From Pyxicephalus adspersus (Eukaryota; Chordata; Amphibia; Anura; Pyxicephalidae): 64,000 nucleotides of DNA. Positions 1 through 12,112 of the stretch are shown here, piece by piece (position 1 is the first letter of the stretch; each line of letters starts with the position of its first letter). A program made the translations under genes and the position numbers. The notes under the pieces were generated by a model that worked only from the letters and a program-made list of their open reading frames with translations, did not search any database and was not told the DNA's origin. Where the stretch lies: assembly GCF_032062135.1 (NCBI RefSeq), contig NC_092862.1, positions 93,729,201 through 93,793,200 on the forward strand, written 5' to 3'.

Positions 1-155
1 GTTGCAAGAAGGAACTTCCAGATTTCCAGACTTAGATGTGCTGAACTTTTTCTAGCACTATTTACATAACCAAGTCACCTTTTTGAAAAGGTCAAATTTT
101 CTGCAACACTTTAGCTCTAATCATTATGAAAGGTTTACATTCTGAACATATTTAC

Positions 156-282
156 CAACATATTCTGGCGTCCCCATGATTTCTCTTAGCTCTTCATTGT
201 TATTCACAACTCTTGAAAGACCAAAATCCACTATTTTTATGTCTCCTAGGGGACAGTCACTGGTCAACAGAATGTTTTGCGG
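156..282 (-). CDS. STK17A: STK17A coding exon 4: catalytic loop tail, DFG, activation segment
   Basis: 127 nt: 42 codons starting in phase 0 ([20 protein letters not shown]...) and ending with one base of the next codon. It carries the Mg-binding DFG motif and the activation segment ending GTPEYV. The acceptor is TTTGTACAG at 283-284 and the donor GTAAAT at 154-155. The expected next residues (A/G-PEI, C-lobe) would be on an exon left of base 1. It follows directly in frame from the exon at 2539-2683, reconstituting HLDLKPQN. Confidence 0.95.
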
Positions 283-441
283 CTGTACAAAAATAAATAA
301 AGGAGATTAATAGAGCAGTTGTCACTGATGCAGGTAAATCTTTACTAGCACATACACATAGAAATTAAATTGCTATAAAATGACTTCAAAATTACAATTC
401 TGAAGCTGATAAACTGCAAACAAGCTGTAATTGGTGACTTA

Positions 442-826
442 GGCTGGGTCTACAGCGACGGTTTTAAAAGCACATGTACACGTTCCTACCGCATTTATAT
501 GCATTTTTATGCACTTTTCCAATGATTTAAAGGTAAGCTTTTAAACGCTAGTTTAATGTCTGTTCCTGCTTTTATGTTTAATACATTTAAATACGCGGGA
601 AAAAACCCTATTGAAAACAATGGCCACATTTACCCACGTTAACCTTGCGTTTTTTTTTTCAAACTCTGCAAGGAGGGATATCTAGAATTCTCAAAAACAT
701 GTCTCAAGGAAACAATCTACACATCTCCTGGTGTAGATTAGTCCATTGGAATGCATGGAAATTTCAAACATGAGCTTTTAAAGCCTCAGATTAAATGCTT
801 GGGAAAACGTCCATGTAGACTAAGCC
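442..826. mobile_element. MITE, PIF/Harbinger-like, TTA target duplication
   Basis: The left end GGCTGGGTCTACA and the right end, read in reverse complement as GGCTTAGTCTACA, form imperfect terminal inverted repeats. Both are directly flanked by TTA (439-441 and 827-829), the 3-bp target duplication expected of PIF/Harbinger elements. No transposase is encoded in the 385 bp. The superfamily assignment is by inference from end sequence and duplication length. Confidence 0.65.
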
Positions 827-1797
827 TTAGAGGTGCTTTTGCAAACATTTTAGGTCAGCTCTGAAACCCAGGATGCTTCCTTTTGATCCACAGTTAAAAT
901 GGACAGTAACACTGATCAAAGGTGACAGTATGAAGAACTTTCCTTTCTAATGGCAGATGTAACATAAATTAGAATATCAAGTCTCTATGCTTCCAAAGCA
1001 CAAAAAATTATAACATGCATCTTCAGGTACAGTTTACATACTTACAATAATACCAACTTTTTTGGATTGTATCTTTAAACGTGATTATTAGTGTATGGAT
1101 TGCTCTAAATTGGACATTGTTCAGCAAAATGCATGTGCTGCCCTGCTGGGCATAAATACTGGGAAATTTTGCTTCAGTACAGTACATACTGCTCTGACTT
1201 TACACAAGATTTCCAGGCTGGGCTGTCGTATTTACTTGCAACTGCACCCTAGCAATTACAAGCACTGTCAAAACTTGAATTGCTTACTCAACTATAATTA
1301 ACAGCATCCAGGCTGTTTGAAGTGTCTACATACATGAGTAAGCATTTGATAAGATTAAACTCTTCAAACGATACCCAAATACATAAGTTAATAGTCGTCC
1401 AATTTGCCAAATTGTGTTTGACTTTGTTAACTTGTGTCTACGGTTCAAGTAGGCAACCCAGGTTGATCCCACAGGATGATTGATTATAACTTAAAATGAA
1501 TTTATAGGTTGTCAATATATTTTGGGGCCAAATATAAGCCAAGTGATGATAATATAATCCAGACACTCATTATAAATAGATGCTAAAGTGAATATACTAA
1601 TTGCTTAAAAAAACAACCATATATCAAGCAAATATGATGCAGTTTAAAGGTCACGAAAAGAATCTTTATAGGGATACTAAAGGTTAAAAAATAAGAACGG
1701 GCCAAGCAAGAATACTACTAATTATGTACATTAGCTAGAATCGTCAGTAGGTAAATGTTCCTCGAGTAACAAACAGTTCAGCACACTATGAATTAAA

Positions 1798-1996
1798 TTA
1801 ATGCTGATTCTTCACAGCCGCAGGTTGAGCAATCTGAATGAGATTTGTCTGATCAGCAGTTGCCTGTCTCACTAGAACAAGCTCTGCAGGCACTACATCA
1901 GTTATAGAAGCACTCTTCAACTCTTTAGGCACACTGGCCGTGCTCTGTGGTCTAAATATCATTTCAGTTTTCATAGTACACAAATGAGATCCCTAA
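1798..1996 (-). other. Unassigned exon-like ORF inside an STK17A intron
   Basis: The minus strand has an open frame of about 65 codons that runs from a possible acceptor (AAATTTTAG, exon starting about 1994) to a TAA at 1798-1800. Its product would read GSHLCTMKTEMIFRPQSTAS at the start and end QPAAVKNQH. The composition (Ala/Val/Gln rich, few rare residues) looks protein-like, but I do not recognise the family. It lacks a good ATG at the start of the frame. It could be an alternative terminal exon of STK17A, the last exon of a nested gene, a pseudogene fragment, or chance. Confidence 0.25.
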
Positions 1997-2538
1997 AATT
2001 TAAAGGCAAGTACACAGAACACTGGTACAACTACAGCCATAGCCCTACTTTATAAATGAGCCGTTTAGTCGACTTGCTAGATAGGGTACAGCTGTACACC
2101 TTCCTTTTGCTTGCCTGTTTTTAAATGAAGAAGATATTGCTTTTTCACTGCAATTCAAGCATTGATTCTAAACAGATAATTGACTGCAGATTTAGATCAG
2201 CCTACTTAAAGAGAAGTTTCTTGACCATTAGTTGTATTTTCCTTGAACAGATCACACCATTAGTATATTAGTACATTGGTATATTAAAGAAACAACTTTC
2301 CAATAAATATTTTTCAAGGAATGGTAATTAGGTAACATCTAGACTGTTCCCAGAAGACTGTATTTGAGGCTACGGTATATTATGCCACAGTTTTCCCTCT
2401 TGTACCACATATACTGGTATAATGATATATAATAGTTTCCCCTTGGCTCTACAAATGTAACATTAGCTGAAATGTCAGAAGGATAATTGACAGAAGACAC
2501 CAGACTACTCAGAATAGATCTGATTTGTGAGTGATTAC

Positions 2539-2683
2539 CTTTAGGTCAAGATGAACCACATTGTGCCGGTGCAAAAATGAAACTCCCTTTAATATCTGTC
2601 TCAAGAGCCGCTGGACATCCTTCTCTTTGAAGGCCTCTTCTCTTTCTGCTACACACTGGTTGAAGATTTCACCCCCAGCAGCA
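2539..2683 (-). CDS. STK17A: STK17A coding exon 3: hinge to catalytic loop
   Basis: 145 nt: one base completing the Tyr codon of the hinge, then 48 codons, [20 protein letters not shown]... through VVHLDLK. It encodes the hinge/alpha-D region and the catalytic-loop HLD with the catalytic Asp and Lys. The acceptor is TTCCATAG at 2684-2685 and the donor AAG|GTAATC at 2537-2538. Pattern [14 protein letters not shown] matches STK17A; STK17B, as remembered, differs throughout this stretch. Confidence 0.95.
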
Positions 2684-2784
2684 CTATGGAAAAAACACAC
2701 ACAAAAATGTTATTGTGACATAAAAGGCATAGAGAAAACTGCAGAAGAAAGGAAGCACAATGATAGCCCTGATGAATACTTAGA

Positions 2785-2895
2785 CTGCCCCATTAAGAAC
2801 ATAAATATCGGTCATCAAACATTCCCTGGTGGAGAATATTCCAAGTCCATGTGTTTCAACAGCAGTAATCAGTTCACAAGAGGGCATGTCAGATT
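2785..2895. repeat. Foldback family B copy (partial)
   Basis: The segment CATTCCCTGGTGGAGAAT followed by a TGTTTCAA block recurs at 44410-44565 and, more diverged, at 62345-62480. Only one arm is clear here. Confidence 0.5.
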
Positions 2896-5766
2896 CCCTG
2901 TTTATTTAAAAAGGAGCCCTAACTATTCAAATTCACACCGATATCTAAACATTTTCTGAACTCTGTAAATTCTCTAATACTGACATCTGCCGCATTAGAA
3001 AAAAAAAAACAGAATTTTTTTTTTTCCAAGCAGAGTGGGAAGGAATTGTAGGTGGGTGACAGCCCCTGTATTGCAACTCTTCAGTAACCACCCAAAAATA
3101 GCCGGGTGGTAACTGAAAAGTGCTGGGTGTTGCCCCCAGCTGTAAGGGGCTGGGGAGAACACTGCTCTGTGTGGGTGATACTCTGTCCCTAGCACATATT
3201 TATTCACAGAATAAAACAGTTCACATAATGAATCTTTCCTTTGGAATAGTTAAAGTATGTTGTATTGCATTTTTTTTCATCATCTCAATAAAAACATAAA
3301 ATTTATTTTTCAAATATCAAAAGTACCTGGACAATTATTTTATTAAGGAATTACTTCAAATTGTAAAGTGTACCGAAAAAATATTTCTACTAAGGGTATG
3401 AACTGGGAAGAGGGATACAAAAGTTATGGAGTTGCAATTTGCACAGTACTTTAAAATTCTCAGAGACAGCTTCTGCAAACAAGGAATAGAGCCTCTATGA
3501 TAATACAATGGAGGAGGCCTACAGCAATGTCAAACAATGAGAACAGCTTGTGTAACTGGTTACATCATCCTTTGGCTGGTTTACCCAAAAGACTCAATGA
3601 AGAGCCAGAGCTTGTGAAGATGAAAACATACACGCTTCCTGAATTACAATGGAATTAACATACTATTCGGAAAAGGTGCAAGCTTACAAATTCATTACAA
3701 TGGTTAAAAAAATGTATTCTTTGAATGTGATTACTAGATAAAAGGCAGCTCTATAACTATTGCTTATAAAAGAAAATACTTCTAAGGTCAGACACATTCT
3801 GTGACTGTGAAGCGAGAGAGATAATGGATGATGAATACTTTGATATCATTTTTATTTTGGAATATAGAACCCCAGCAATGCATCCAGAATTTTTGCAGCG
3901 ATCACCATCTGATCTTGACAGAGCTACACATGCATCTATTAAAATGGTGCAATTATGTTGTAGCAGTGCTATGTACAAAAATGACAAAAATAACGGGCCA
4001 AGCTTTAGTCAATGTTATCAATGAACAGGACGGGAAACAACTGAATGGGGGGCGGGGGAGTGTGAGTGTGTGCATATGTATGTATGTATTTAAATTCATG
4101 TTCTCACATCGTTTTTTTTTTATGGATGTTCAGGGTCATGTAATGCACTGACAAGCATGCAGGAAGGAGAAAATGATGCATTATATCTAAATGAAGAATA
4201 GGGTAAGGTGTATTCCACTCAAACAAAAGAATCCTAATTGGGCCTGGTAACCATCAGCTGCACAAAAGCCTGACCAAACAGCCTGAAAGATCAAATATTA
4301 TTTTGCTGTTATTTATCAGAAAAGAATGTCTACAATAATGACCAACATAGCAATGTTTTTTCATATTCAGTGACCATGAAATGTCAAGAATCTACTATTT
4401 TAGGAAAGTTGCTGCTGACTTAACACTATTAAGATTATGTCTGCATTGTATGTAGAAGCACCTGCCCATTTTATTAGTTGTTCCTGTTTTTATGTTGGGA
4501 CTTATTTCCCATATTTACCGATAGATTATTTTCTTGTAACCGTTCCTACCTTGTCAAATTATCTCTGACCGAGTGCATGCTACCTCTCAGATCCTTCAGT
4601 GTCACTTGAGAAAGCTCAATGCCTTTTTCAGGTCAATGAACTCATGAGCCAGAATGGTAGTATCCATCAAAGGATTCTTATGTTATAATATTCCCTTTAT
4701 TAGGGCATTTGCTACAAAATATCAGTATCTTCTTGTAGCAGTACACTTGCTAGGTTGGCTCTCATACACATCATTTAAAAACGTTTTCTTACAGCTTTTG
4801 TGGCTGCAGAAGAATCAGCCCACAGCTTTCAGAAGAGATGGTCGTGAGGTCTCATGTTGTCATACAGAGCAGATTGCTCTACTACTAAATTTCCTAGAAT
4901 GTAGAGAAGCTTAACTTGGCAGCAGAGACAGACACATGCTTCTATAGATGGTTTCACGTAAACTGCAAATAATAAACAATAACATGTCTTTAGGACTGTT
5001 ATCACTGGTGTGTTTAAGAAATGCAAGTGTTAACAAAAGCAACGTGTTGGTGCGCAGGGTTGCCGTGTGTTAATATGGGCACCCCAAGCTTGCAAATGCA
5101 CTACACTATACACTACACATTGCCGTGCTTTGCAGTTTGCTTTTAAAGGTCCTGCATTGACTACATTTCTTTGTGACACAGGGCATTGGGCTGCAAAATG
5201 TGCAAGCATTTAAGAAAAAGCACACCCCTTAAAGGGGCACTGTCATGAGAGAAAATAGAGGCTGCCATTACTGAACTCCAGTCATTATACTGGATTGAGT
5301 ATAGAGAGATTAGTATACTTTCAGACACTCGTGGTTCACTAAAGGTAGACAATGTAGATTCATGTGTAGAAGAAAATACTAGAAAACTACTCCACCCTAA
5401 ATACAATCTTTTCACAAGCTGTTTAATATAAGAAAATAATCTATACCATTTCTTGTAATGGGAAGACTTGTAAGTAAATTGGCAAAACACTTTTAGAATC
5501 CAAAATAATTTGTTGTCATGAAGATCATTAGTTGGCCGGTGCCATGTCAATTATACAGCAGGCGAGAAACTGCATTTAAAAGGTTTTTTGTTTTTTATTT
5601 TTAACTTTGACTTCCCGTACAAAACAAGAAAAAAAAAGTTAACATTTTTAAAAACATGGCTCCTGCACATTACAACAAAAATAAATGAAAAAACATATTT
5701 AACCCAAAAACTAAAACGCAATATAAAGGGGTTTACAAGGCCTCAAATGTGGTAGCTGCATTAGTA

Positions 5767-6035
5767 GCCCAAGCTTTGAGAAACGCTGACTTAAAGTGTA
5801 ACTTTAAACTCCAAAACAATCAAGGTTCTTTCAGGGGTTCCTAAATAAATAGGCAATAAACAATGTGTGCCTCTCAGGTCAATTTAGGTGACACCAATGA
5901 TGTTTTTGGCTATCTGTACGGGTGACATTGCTGGCCAGTAGAAGATTCTCCCTACTGACCACCAAATGTGTACAGATAAGCTGTGCAATTATAGCAGGAG
6001 CTTCCTAAGATCCCTCCATGTTCAAAGGGTGCCTG
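5767..6035. repeat. hAT-like nonautonomous fragment
   Basis: Contains TTTGAGAAACGCTGA and CAGGGGTTCC. They resemble the frog/fish nonautonomous hAT consensus whose end reads about CAGTGTTTCTCAACCAGGG, also seen at 39921-40137. The ends are degraded and no target duplication was found. Confidence 0.35.
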
Positions 6036-7453
6036 AAATAAAATATTGTCATATTTATGTAACAGCAATGATCACAGAAAACAATAAATACACATATACA
6101 CACACACGTTTAGAAAAAGACTTTAGATAATGACCATGTTAGTACTTTATACTGAACATATCACTCCACAAAGCCTATGTTTAGTATGTGAAAAGAACCC
6201 AAGAAACATAGGGAGGGAAAGGAGGTCATCTCATGTAACAGAATAGCAATTTACACTAGACTGCCCTTTACATCCTCATTGTGAACCCAGAGTCTATCAA
6301 TGTTTATAGACTGCAATTATAGTAAGAGCTGAACCCTCGTCCCTTTCACAGAGAGGCCACTGACAAGAGAAGCAGAAACCATGGGTAATCTTAGGATTTT
6401 TTTTTTTTTACCAGGATGTTCATGTTATGTGTGAATCGACTGCAGCAGCCTGATAGCGTGTGAAGCACAGAGGACAGGCAGATGCTGAAAGTAATGGTGT
6501 TTTACAAATTGTTTGTGTTTAGAGGGCAAGAACTGGGCACATTGCCTAGGCACAAATACAGCCCACAATGCATTCTTTCTTTTCATCTGGGTACATGGAG
6601 GGAGGAGGGGGGGCAAAAAGTAAACTGCAAACTACAGCAAATAAGACAGCGCTTCTACAGGACTTATAATGGCAAAGGCCACCATAGACAGGAAGCAGTT
6701 ATAAACCTATAGTGCTTTTTGTAATAAATTAAATGTATTGGTAAAGCTGTGCTTATTTGGACAAATTGATGTTGGAGTTTGCCATACCAAAACTTCTACC
6801 ATTGCAAACCTACATTGAAACTACATTCTCTGCATTTACCTGTATCGAGTGGTAATTTTATATATGGGATAGTTTAATCCCAATAACTTGAACTATCCAT
6901 TCAGGTGGTGCAGGCTCAGCCTCCCAGACACACAAGGGAAAGTTTGATCCTCCATTCTCCAATGTAGCATATTGCTGAAGCAGAGCACTAATGTTAATAA
7001 ATCCATCCATGCACATCCATGCACATGGCTTTTCATCTATAGCCACATGTAGAACCCAACCCTCCCTGGTGTTTATGGGAGCATTAAAAGTATTCTGTAA
7101 CAATAAATGTTTAAAAGCCCATAAAACCTCACAATTTTACAGAAAATGTGAAGTCCGAAATGTTCTAAAAGATTATCTATTTCAATTTTTAAATGAATGG
7201 AGATGGAGCTATTTTATAATGGTCATTGTGGCCTGTTTAATGTTTTCACCCACGATTCACTTGTTTTCCCATCTAAAAATCAATTGGAAAGGGGTTAAAT
7301 GTTGGGCCCCCACAGTGCTGGGGTTTTCACAAAAGCATGCTTGCTCCTATTTTCACTCAAAACCCATCTTTTCAAACTGGCCTACCTGTCTTCTTCTGTG
7401 TCCTAAAACCCTCACTACCTCCCAACACTGCTTATCTCCCCTCCTAATGTGTG

Positions 7454-7772
7454 TAAAGCTGCGTACACACTTGCAATTTTTGTCGTTGGAAAGGATCTTT
7501 CACGATCCTTTCCAACGACAAGGGAGTGCACGATGCATGAACGGTGCTGTACATACAGCACCGTTCATGCTCTATGGAGAGGGGAGGGGGAGAGCGACGG
7601 AGCGGCACCCTGCTGCGCGCTCTCCCCTTCACTTTCATTACGATCGGCTGTCGTCCATGGATCCGGCAGGTCGGTCGTCCGGACGATGGACGACACCGAC
7701 TGTACACACGGCAGATTTTCGGCCGATGCCGATTATCGGGCAATAAAAATCTGACGTGTGTACGTAGCTTTA
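7454..7772. mobile_element. Palindromic MITE, TA-flanked, ranid-type ends
   Basis: Ends AAGCTGCGTACACAC and, reverse complemented, AAGCTACGTACACAC, flanked by TA on both sides (7454-7455 and 7771-7772). The interior is GC-rich, with nested inverted repeats such as GTCGTTGGAAAGGATC with its complement at about 7480-7523 and an ACGGTGCTGTA hairpin around 7540-7570. The several overlapping open frames here come from this repeat and are not genes. The TA duplication would fit a Tc1/mariner-like MITE. Confidence 0.75.
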
Positions 7773-7785
7773 CTTCCCCCACCTC

Positions 7786-7905
7786 CTAGATTGTAAGCTC
7801 CTCTGGGCATGGTCCACACCTCCTCCTGTGTCACTGTCTGTACCCGTCTGGCATTTTGCTACTACTATTTAATGTACAGCGCTGTTTAACAATATTAATG
7901 AAAGA
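7786..7905 (+). repeat. SINE-like dispersed tail (GTACAGCGCTG type)
   Basis: Reads AGATTGTAAGCTCCTCTGGG ... GTGTCACTGTCTG ... TAATGTACAGCGCTG. The same repeat occurs in reverse at 20790-20922 and again at 28018-28118. I know this as a widespread amphibian/fish non-LTR or SINE 3' tail; the exact family is not determined. Confidence 0.65.
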
Positions 7906-9852
7906 GCACGGAGGGATATAGACTATGTGTACAGTATAGGAATTTATCCTTGGGGACCAGATGCAACCCCTTTACTGTATGGACATAACGTGCTTTATCA
8001 AAGATTAAAATGTATTATGCAACATTGATCAGCTCCCTGTTTAAACAAGCTCTAAAGAAAATATCGCTCTATCTGGCCTGTTGATACACAACATACTTAA
8101 TAAGCCCCAGAAACCGGCTACCAAAAAAAGTAAAATACAGGAAAACAAAATGTAATTCTGGAAGACTAAAAAGATAGGAGATCACAGTGGGTGGCCTACT
8201 AATGGTTGATAAGCTTAGAGGTCAGCCAGGTTTTTGTACTAGAAAGCAAACACTATAGGCTTCTACTTCACTTCTGCAGGCTTATCACGCACCTGTCATT
8301 TTACACACTGACACAGGGTGAGCAACATAGCTGGGGGAGTGTGAGTAACAACCATGGGAGTGTCTGTATAGTGCAATTACCAGCATTTAAAATGGTTACC
8401 CCTGGAAACCAGTAAAACACAACCCTCAGACACGCCATCACAAAGGATTTATTGGAACTAAGGAGAAAATTATTCCAAGTGTGAAATACATCCTCAAAAA
8501 AAATAAATGATTCTGATTTTAAGCCATCCATACACAGATCAGGGGAAGGATTATTAATACATTTCAATGACTTGTTTGATATAAATAGCAAACATCGATC
8601 ACAAAGCAATCCATCACACCACAACTGATGCATGCCCAATTCCTATGTATTGCTTCACTGTAACCAATCAAAATGAACGCCTCTAATTTAACCAGATTGA
8701 TTTTTCAAATAATGAAGGTAAACCAATGCATGTATGATACAAAATTTGACTTAACAGCAAATCAATGAAGAGGTCTCAAAAATCTGTCACAAACTTGTAC
8801 TATCTACAGAAATTTTCTGAACTTGCCAATCAGGGTTCCTTCATTTCCACAACAAATTTTGATTGCTTTTGGTGAGTGGAATTACAAGAAAATTCAATTG
8901 AACCGTTGTGAATCATAAAGAAAGCCAAACCCCTGCATAGCTATCCTTACAAAGAATAATGATCAGCCTTTATAGTGAGGCCTAGCACTGTCAATACCAT
9001 TTATTGTGGTGTACAGAACCCCTGCCGGGGCCAGAATACGGGCACCTGAAAGATGCTACAATAACATATCTACTATAGCAAGGATATTGTTGTCACCAGA
9101 GACGAGACCTGTACTGTAGCATCACACACTTGGCTGAATCAATGCAAGGCCAAACGTCTATTAATGGTTAACTCCCCAATTGTTATGCAAGTGACAAAAC
9201 ACACAAATCAATGACAAAGCAGAGATTACAGGACAAATAGTCTTTGCACGAAGGACATGAATTTCAGTAGCAACTGGAAAAGCAAGAGAAACCCCATGAC
9301 AGGTTTTTAAATCTCACATTAATCTAGATATGTAGCTTTTACAGTTTTACAGAAACACATGTTTTCCACATAGAAAAATCTAGCGATATATACACAAGCA
9401 TGAAATAAAACACAGAATTTCAACTTTGTCCACCAGGAATCCCTTTCTATGATTTAATTTTAACTGGGAAACTCTTTTTGCAGATCCTATTATCTCAGCG
9501 ACTCTAAACTTGCCTTTTCATACTTGTCTGGTTTCCTGCAGTAAAATGCATTTCACAGCACGAAAATACATTATCAGAAATCACATTTTGTTTTCTAAAT
9601 GGTTCAGTCTATCAGTGAGAGGCAGCAGTGCTTTAGATTTTGTACTGCAGATATATAGCTAGACAACTTTAGGCTCAGGGGTGCCTAGGCACCTTCACAT
9701 ACCAGGAAATCCACTGCTAGCATCTTGTTGTACAGAGAATGTCTTCAAATACTGACACACAGCATTGATACAAATCAACACTTACTTATGGGCTACTTGA
9801 AAATTAATGCATTTTACCTCCAAGCAGTGCAAAAAAGCAAAGTATTACTTAC

Positions 9853-10065
9853 TATTCTAGAACAAGGATCATTTCCGTGGTCGTTTCATAGACTTCATGC
9901 AGTTTGATGACCCAAGGGTTCCCAAGTGCAAGTTCCAATACTGCAATCTCATGAAGAATTTCCATACGGCAATCCTGACCCTTCCGTCGTTTTCTCATAA
10001 TCTTTGCAGCATACTCCTTCTCTGTATCTTTTGCAATACACTTCCTGACAACAGCAAACTTCCCC
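9853..10065 (-). CDS. STK17A: STK17A coding exon 2: kinase N-lobe
   Basis: 213 nt: one base completing Arg, 70 codons, two bases of the hinge Tyr. It begins [10 protein letters not shown], carries the ATP-anchoring Lys in YAAKIM, the basic [12 protein letters not shown] insert, the alpha-C Glu in [11 protein letters not shown] and the strand EMILVLE up to the gatekeeper/hinge. The acceptor is TTCTTCCCAG (AG at 10066-10067) and the donor is GTAAGT (9851-9852). Apparent differences from the remembered human STK17A are mostly conservative. Confidence 0.95.
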
Positions 10066-10439
10066 CTGGGAAGAAAATGATGGCATGAATACAGGGCTCT
10101 AGTCAGCAATTTAAAACTTTAAAGTACAGCCTAATATCAGGTTATTGTCGCAGGAAAAGTCTCTCATAATAGATAAACAAAACGATAAACACACATGGAG
10201 GGCAATAAAGCAGGGCAAGAAATAGGCCTTTAGGGACACCTTATATTTCTTTCCTCAGGTTTGCGGAAAGATTTATGTATGTTGTCACTGCTGATCTCTC
10301 GTTTGTAGAAAAAATTCCTTGGGTATGATGGGTAAAACAGGAATAGATGGCGTTTTATGATACTTCTTTCCAGCATGCATGATGCAGAAATACAGAATAA
10401 AAATAATAAAGCCAACCAAACACAGCTTTGTAGCTTGCA

Positions 10440-10663
10440 TTTTCAGAAGTAGGCATACATACATAGTAGGTTAGGTTGAAAAAATACATAAATCCAATAA
10501 GTTCAACTACTAGGGAAATAGAGATATCCCAAATATAAAACCCTATAAGACATAGTTGGTCCAGAGGAAGGCAAAAAAAACCTGGTACAATCATCAGGTC
10601 ATCAAACAAATTTTGACCCACCAGCAGCCTATTAAAATGTAACTTTTTTCTAAGACAAAACAA
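10440..10663 (-). mobile_element. CR1-type LINE 3' fragment
   Basis: In reverse complement it reads through a frame with LDQLCLIGFYIWDISI and ELIGFMYFFNLTYYV. The same 3' segment ends the longer LINE at 26505-27575 (GFYIWDMFISL). It is a 5'-truncated copy with no RT left. Confidence 0.65.
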
Positions 10664-11929
10664 TTACCACTGGTAACTCCAAAGAAACTACGCTGTAAAT
10701 GTAATCAAAAACAAGAATATAAAAGTACATTTGCATGTGGAGAAGCTCTGATCTGTACCACAATAGTACAATTACACATGTAAGCCTATGAAATATTAAA
10801 ATGGGTAAATTGGTCAGATTCAGAATGTACTTTTACATTATACATATGAAAAATTAGGTGCCCTGCAGCTCTATGTTTAGTTGCGGTGTGTTACTGTATA
10901 ATAACATTAATTTATATATATCAGGTTGAAATATACTAAGTATATTTCTGGTGTAAGAGAATATCATGCAGAACTTATTGAGGTTATAATAAGGTAGCCT
11001 ATCAATGGCAAATCAAAGTATTTGAAAGCTGAATATAAAACAGCCATGGAAACTGGCAAACGTAAACATGCCTTTGTCCTGCACATTTCTGGAGCATGAA
11101 GTCATGCTTTGCCATAAAGAGTTGTGCCTTCATCAGCCTAAACTGAATCGTATGGTGACCTACTTCCATGCAAGAAGATATACAAACACTGATTAACACA
11201 ATCAGATTGCATGCTTGAAAGGATGGAAGCACATTGGCAAAGTTTAAAGCCATATGGTTGCCAAGTCCTCCCTGGAGAAGCTTTTTTACTTTCAAATGCT
11301 GGAGTCAAGGACTACAAAGTACATGCATATAAACAAACAGATGAAACAAACCAATGATTTATGAATATTTTCATAAGTTTTGTCTTGAACAAGACAGGAA
11401 AGACAGGATTTGTCCAATTCACAAACACTTTTTAACGATTGTAACAGGTTTTATAGCTTAATATATACTGAACTTGCCAAAATCTTTAGGAAAAATGTAT
11501 TGTAAATTTAAAACTCTAACATCCAAGACAATCTGCTTTTCCTAACACACACACTTTTTTCTTTTAATTAAAAGCCACACACAATTGAGCAGCCAATAAT
11601 AGTTATGGTAATAAAACAAGAAAAATTTACACCCATCACATTGCATGCCTGCGGAGTGTTCACTTCTGTGTGAGCAAAACTAAATACAGATTTGCATCTG
11701 TGAACCAATTTGTTTGGCTTTTAAACACGTGATCACCATTACCAGCCACCAAGGGCCATTCACATTAATAAGATAAATAAGGCCATACTGCATTCACTGC
11801 CATTTATTGTGAAAGCATCTCAACACACTGGTACACTAGCTAATGAAAAAAATTGTCATTTTTTGGCCATTGCCATGCATTGAATGCCTGTCCAAAAAGA
11901 CTATTAAAACAAATTGGGCTCTGTTTATT

Positions 11930-12112
11930 AAAGCTCTTTAAGACTGGAGAAGATATACTATTATGGGAAAACCTGGGGGATCCATCAAACCTGGAATGCT
12001 ATTAGATGGCAACGGTTTTCAGTCTTAGCCAAAACTATCCCAGAGTTGCTGGATTGCCCAGGTTATCCCATGATAGTCTATCTTAACCAGTCTTGGAGAG
12101 CGTTAATAAAAT
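11930..12112. repeat. Foldback family A, copy 1
   Basis: Two arms in inverted orientation: TTTATTAAAGCTCTTTAAGA ... CCATCAAACCTGGAATG on the left, and CTGGATTGCCCAGGTTATCC ... CCAGTCTTGGAGAGC on the right. Related copies lie at 24127-24345 and 45600-45760. It is a palindromic nonautonomous element with no coding capacity. Confidence 0.7.

Larger units (their letters stand above)
283..2538 (-). other. STK17A intron between coding exons 3 and 4
   Basis: Intronic sequence. It contains a MITE (442-826) and an unexplained exon-like reading frame (1798-1996). In 830-1790 I see only AT-rich sequence with no gene signal. Confidence 0.85.
2684..9852 (-). other. STK17A intron between coding exons 2 and 3
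   Basis: Intronic. It holds a foldback-family copy near 2785-2895, a hAT-like fragment at 5767-6035, a palindromic MITE (7454-7772) followed directly by a SINE-like tail (7786-7905), and otherwise unassigned AT-rich sequence. No host exon is seen in it. Confidence 0.8.

Noticed and set aside
2561..2959. 132-codon plus-strand frame
   Set aside because: It is the antisense of the STK17A exon at 2539-2683 plus a foldback repeat.
4654..4914. 86-codon plus-strand frame in an STK17A intron
   Set aside because: No family recognised, no splice context, ordinary length for chance in this composition.
6991..7746. 251-codon open frame, the longest in the window
   Set aside because: Its 3' third is the palindromic MITE (7454-7772) and the rest has no exon signals or recognisable protein. 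Parallel frames exist on both strands.
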